From Chloroflexia bacterium (GTDB taxonomy: Bacteria > Chloroflexota > Chloroflexia > Thermomicrobiales > JALYUS01): a stretch of 5,082 bases of DNA. Position numbers and translations under genes: made by a program. Below the pieces are notes generated by a model, which was given only the letters and a program-made list of their open reading frames with translations, did no database searches and was not told the origin of the DNA. Numbering within the stretch: position 1 is the first letter of the stretch; each line of letters starts with the position of its first letter. The stretch lies in the NCBI GenBank assembly GCA_025924435.1, contig JAICIL010000324.1, forward strand, positions 1 through 5,082, written 5' to 3'. Shown piece by piece: positions 4,738 through 5,082 of this stretch.

Positions 4738-5082
4738 AAATCCGCCGACGCGTCAATGCCTGTGCGAGGAGCGAGCCGCCGAGGGCGGCGAGCATCAGGA
4801 CGAGCGCGAGGGCGGCGGCGGGCGAGACGATGCCGCTCTCCAGCAGGTTGAAGACCGCGACGCCAACCGTCTCGTGCCCCGCCGAATAGAGGAGCGCGGA
4901 GACGGTCAGTTCCGCGAGGCAGGGCACGAAGACGAAGAGCCAGCCGCCGAGCAGGGCGGGCCGGATCAGCGGGAAGACCGTATCCCGCTGCGCCTGCCAC
5001 CACGACGCGCCGCTCACCCGCGCGGCGGCGGGCAGCGTCTCCGATACGCCGGCGAGCGCCGCGCTCGCCGTGCTGATGCCAA
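4733..5082 (-). CDS. ABC importer permease, iron(III)/FbpB-like, C-terminal 115 residues (5' end beyond window)
   Basis: This is the C-terminal part of an inner-membrane permease of a binding-protein-dependent importer; the frame is open to the right edge. Visible residues 14-41 form the cytoplasmic coupling (EAA) loop, with AAARVSG at 18-24 and FPLIRP at 36-41. In this loop the usual EAA is AAA, while the G and the later P are kept. Two hydrophobic membrane segments follow, about 43-66 (GGWLFVFVPCLAELTVSALL) and about 90-108. The protein ends with a basic tail TRRRIS. The TAA stop lies inside the neighbouring inverted repeat, so the last residues may have been reset by that insertion, although the tail looks ordinary. 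The ATPase at 3062-1941 is the probable partner, separated from it by the two MNT-HEPN genes. The substrate assignment rests on overall resemblance only. Confidence 0.85.
   Translation of the reverse strand, partial: GISTASAALAGVSETLPAAARVSGASWWQAQRDTVFPLIRPALLGGWLFVFVPCLAELTVSALLYSAGHETVGVAVFNLLESGIVSPAAALALVLMLAALGGSLLAQALTRRRIS

Noticed and set aside
4614..5003. 129-residue minus-strand frame overlapping the permease end
   Set aside because: It is an out-of-frame shadow: the permease frame has the coupling loop and membrane segments, this one does not.
1..5082. tRNA, rRNA or other structured RNA genes
   Set aside because: No cloverleaf-like or rRNA-like segment was recognised on either strand; nearly all of the window is explained by the five genes.

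Overview
The window is GC-rich DNA, about 73-75% G+C in two hand-counted 60-base lines of the ABC genes. All five supported genes lie on the minus strand, so transcription runs from right to left. The lineage cannot be fixed from the sequence. Two features are more typical of environmental lineages such as Chloroflexota, Armatimonadota, Cyanobacteria or Actinobacteria than of Enterobacteria: an FHA-FHA-ABC exporter, and a palindromic intergenic element with C-rich ends. That lineage statement is an impression, not a classification.

Layout in the direction of transcription. (1) 5082-4733: the C-terminal 115 residues of an inner-membrane permease of an iron(III)-type ABC importer, cut by the right edge. 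(2) 4737-4613: an intergenic element with 34-bp imperfect inverted repeats, one arm of which supplies the permease stop codon. (3) 4535-3855 and 3806-3066 (or 3851-3066): two tandem, diverged copies of a nucleotidyltransferase-HEPN module (MntA antitoxin / HepT toxin family). Each is read as one continuous fused ORF rather than the usual two genes. (4) 3062-1941: the ATPase of an FbpC/PotA-type importer, beginning 3 bases after the second module and plausibly partnering the permease. (5) 1940-1740: an intergenic gap with a perfect 13-bp inverted repeat and competing smaller hairpins. (6) 1739-1: an ABCG-type exporter with two FHA domains in front of its ATPase (Rv1747-like), cut by the left edge at the start of its membrane domain.

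The likely biology is an importer operon interrupted by a duplicated MNT-HEPN toxin-antitoxin unit of lower G+C (about 47-48% in two hand-counted lines). The modules lie between the permease and ATPase genes and share tight junctions with them, so they are probably co-transcribed with a nutrient importer.

The most notable signal is in the modules. The two copies share a sharply bounded 164-bp block (about 83% identical, ungapped) covering the catalytic half of the nucleotidyltransferase. The remainder, including the toxin, is only about 40% identical in protein. In the upstream copy the fusion looks like a one-base slip in a four-base homopolymer: one extra base restores a canonical antitoxin ending, with its stop codon overlapping the toxin start by 14 bases.
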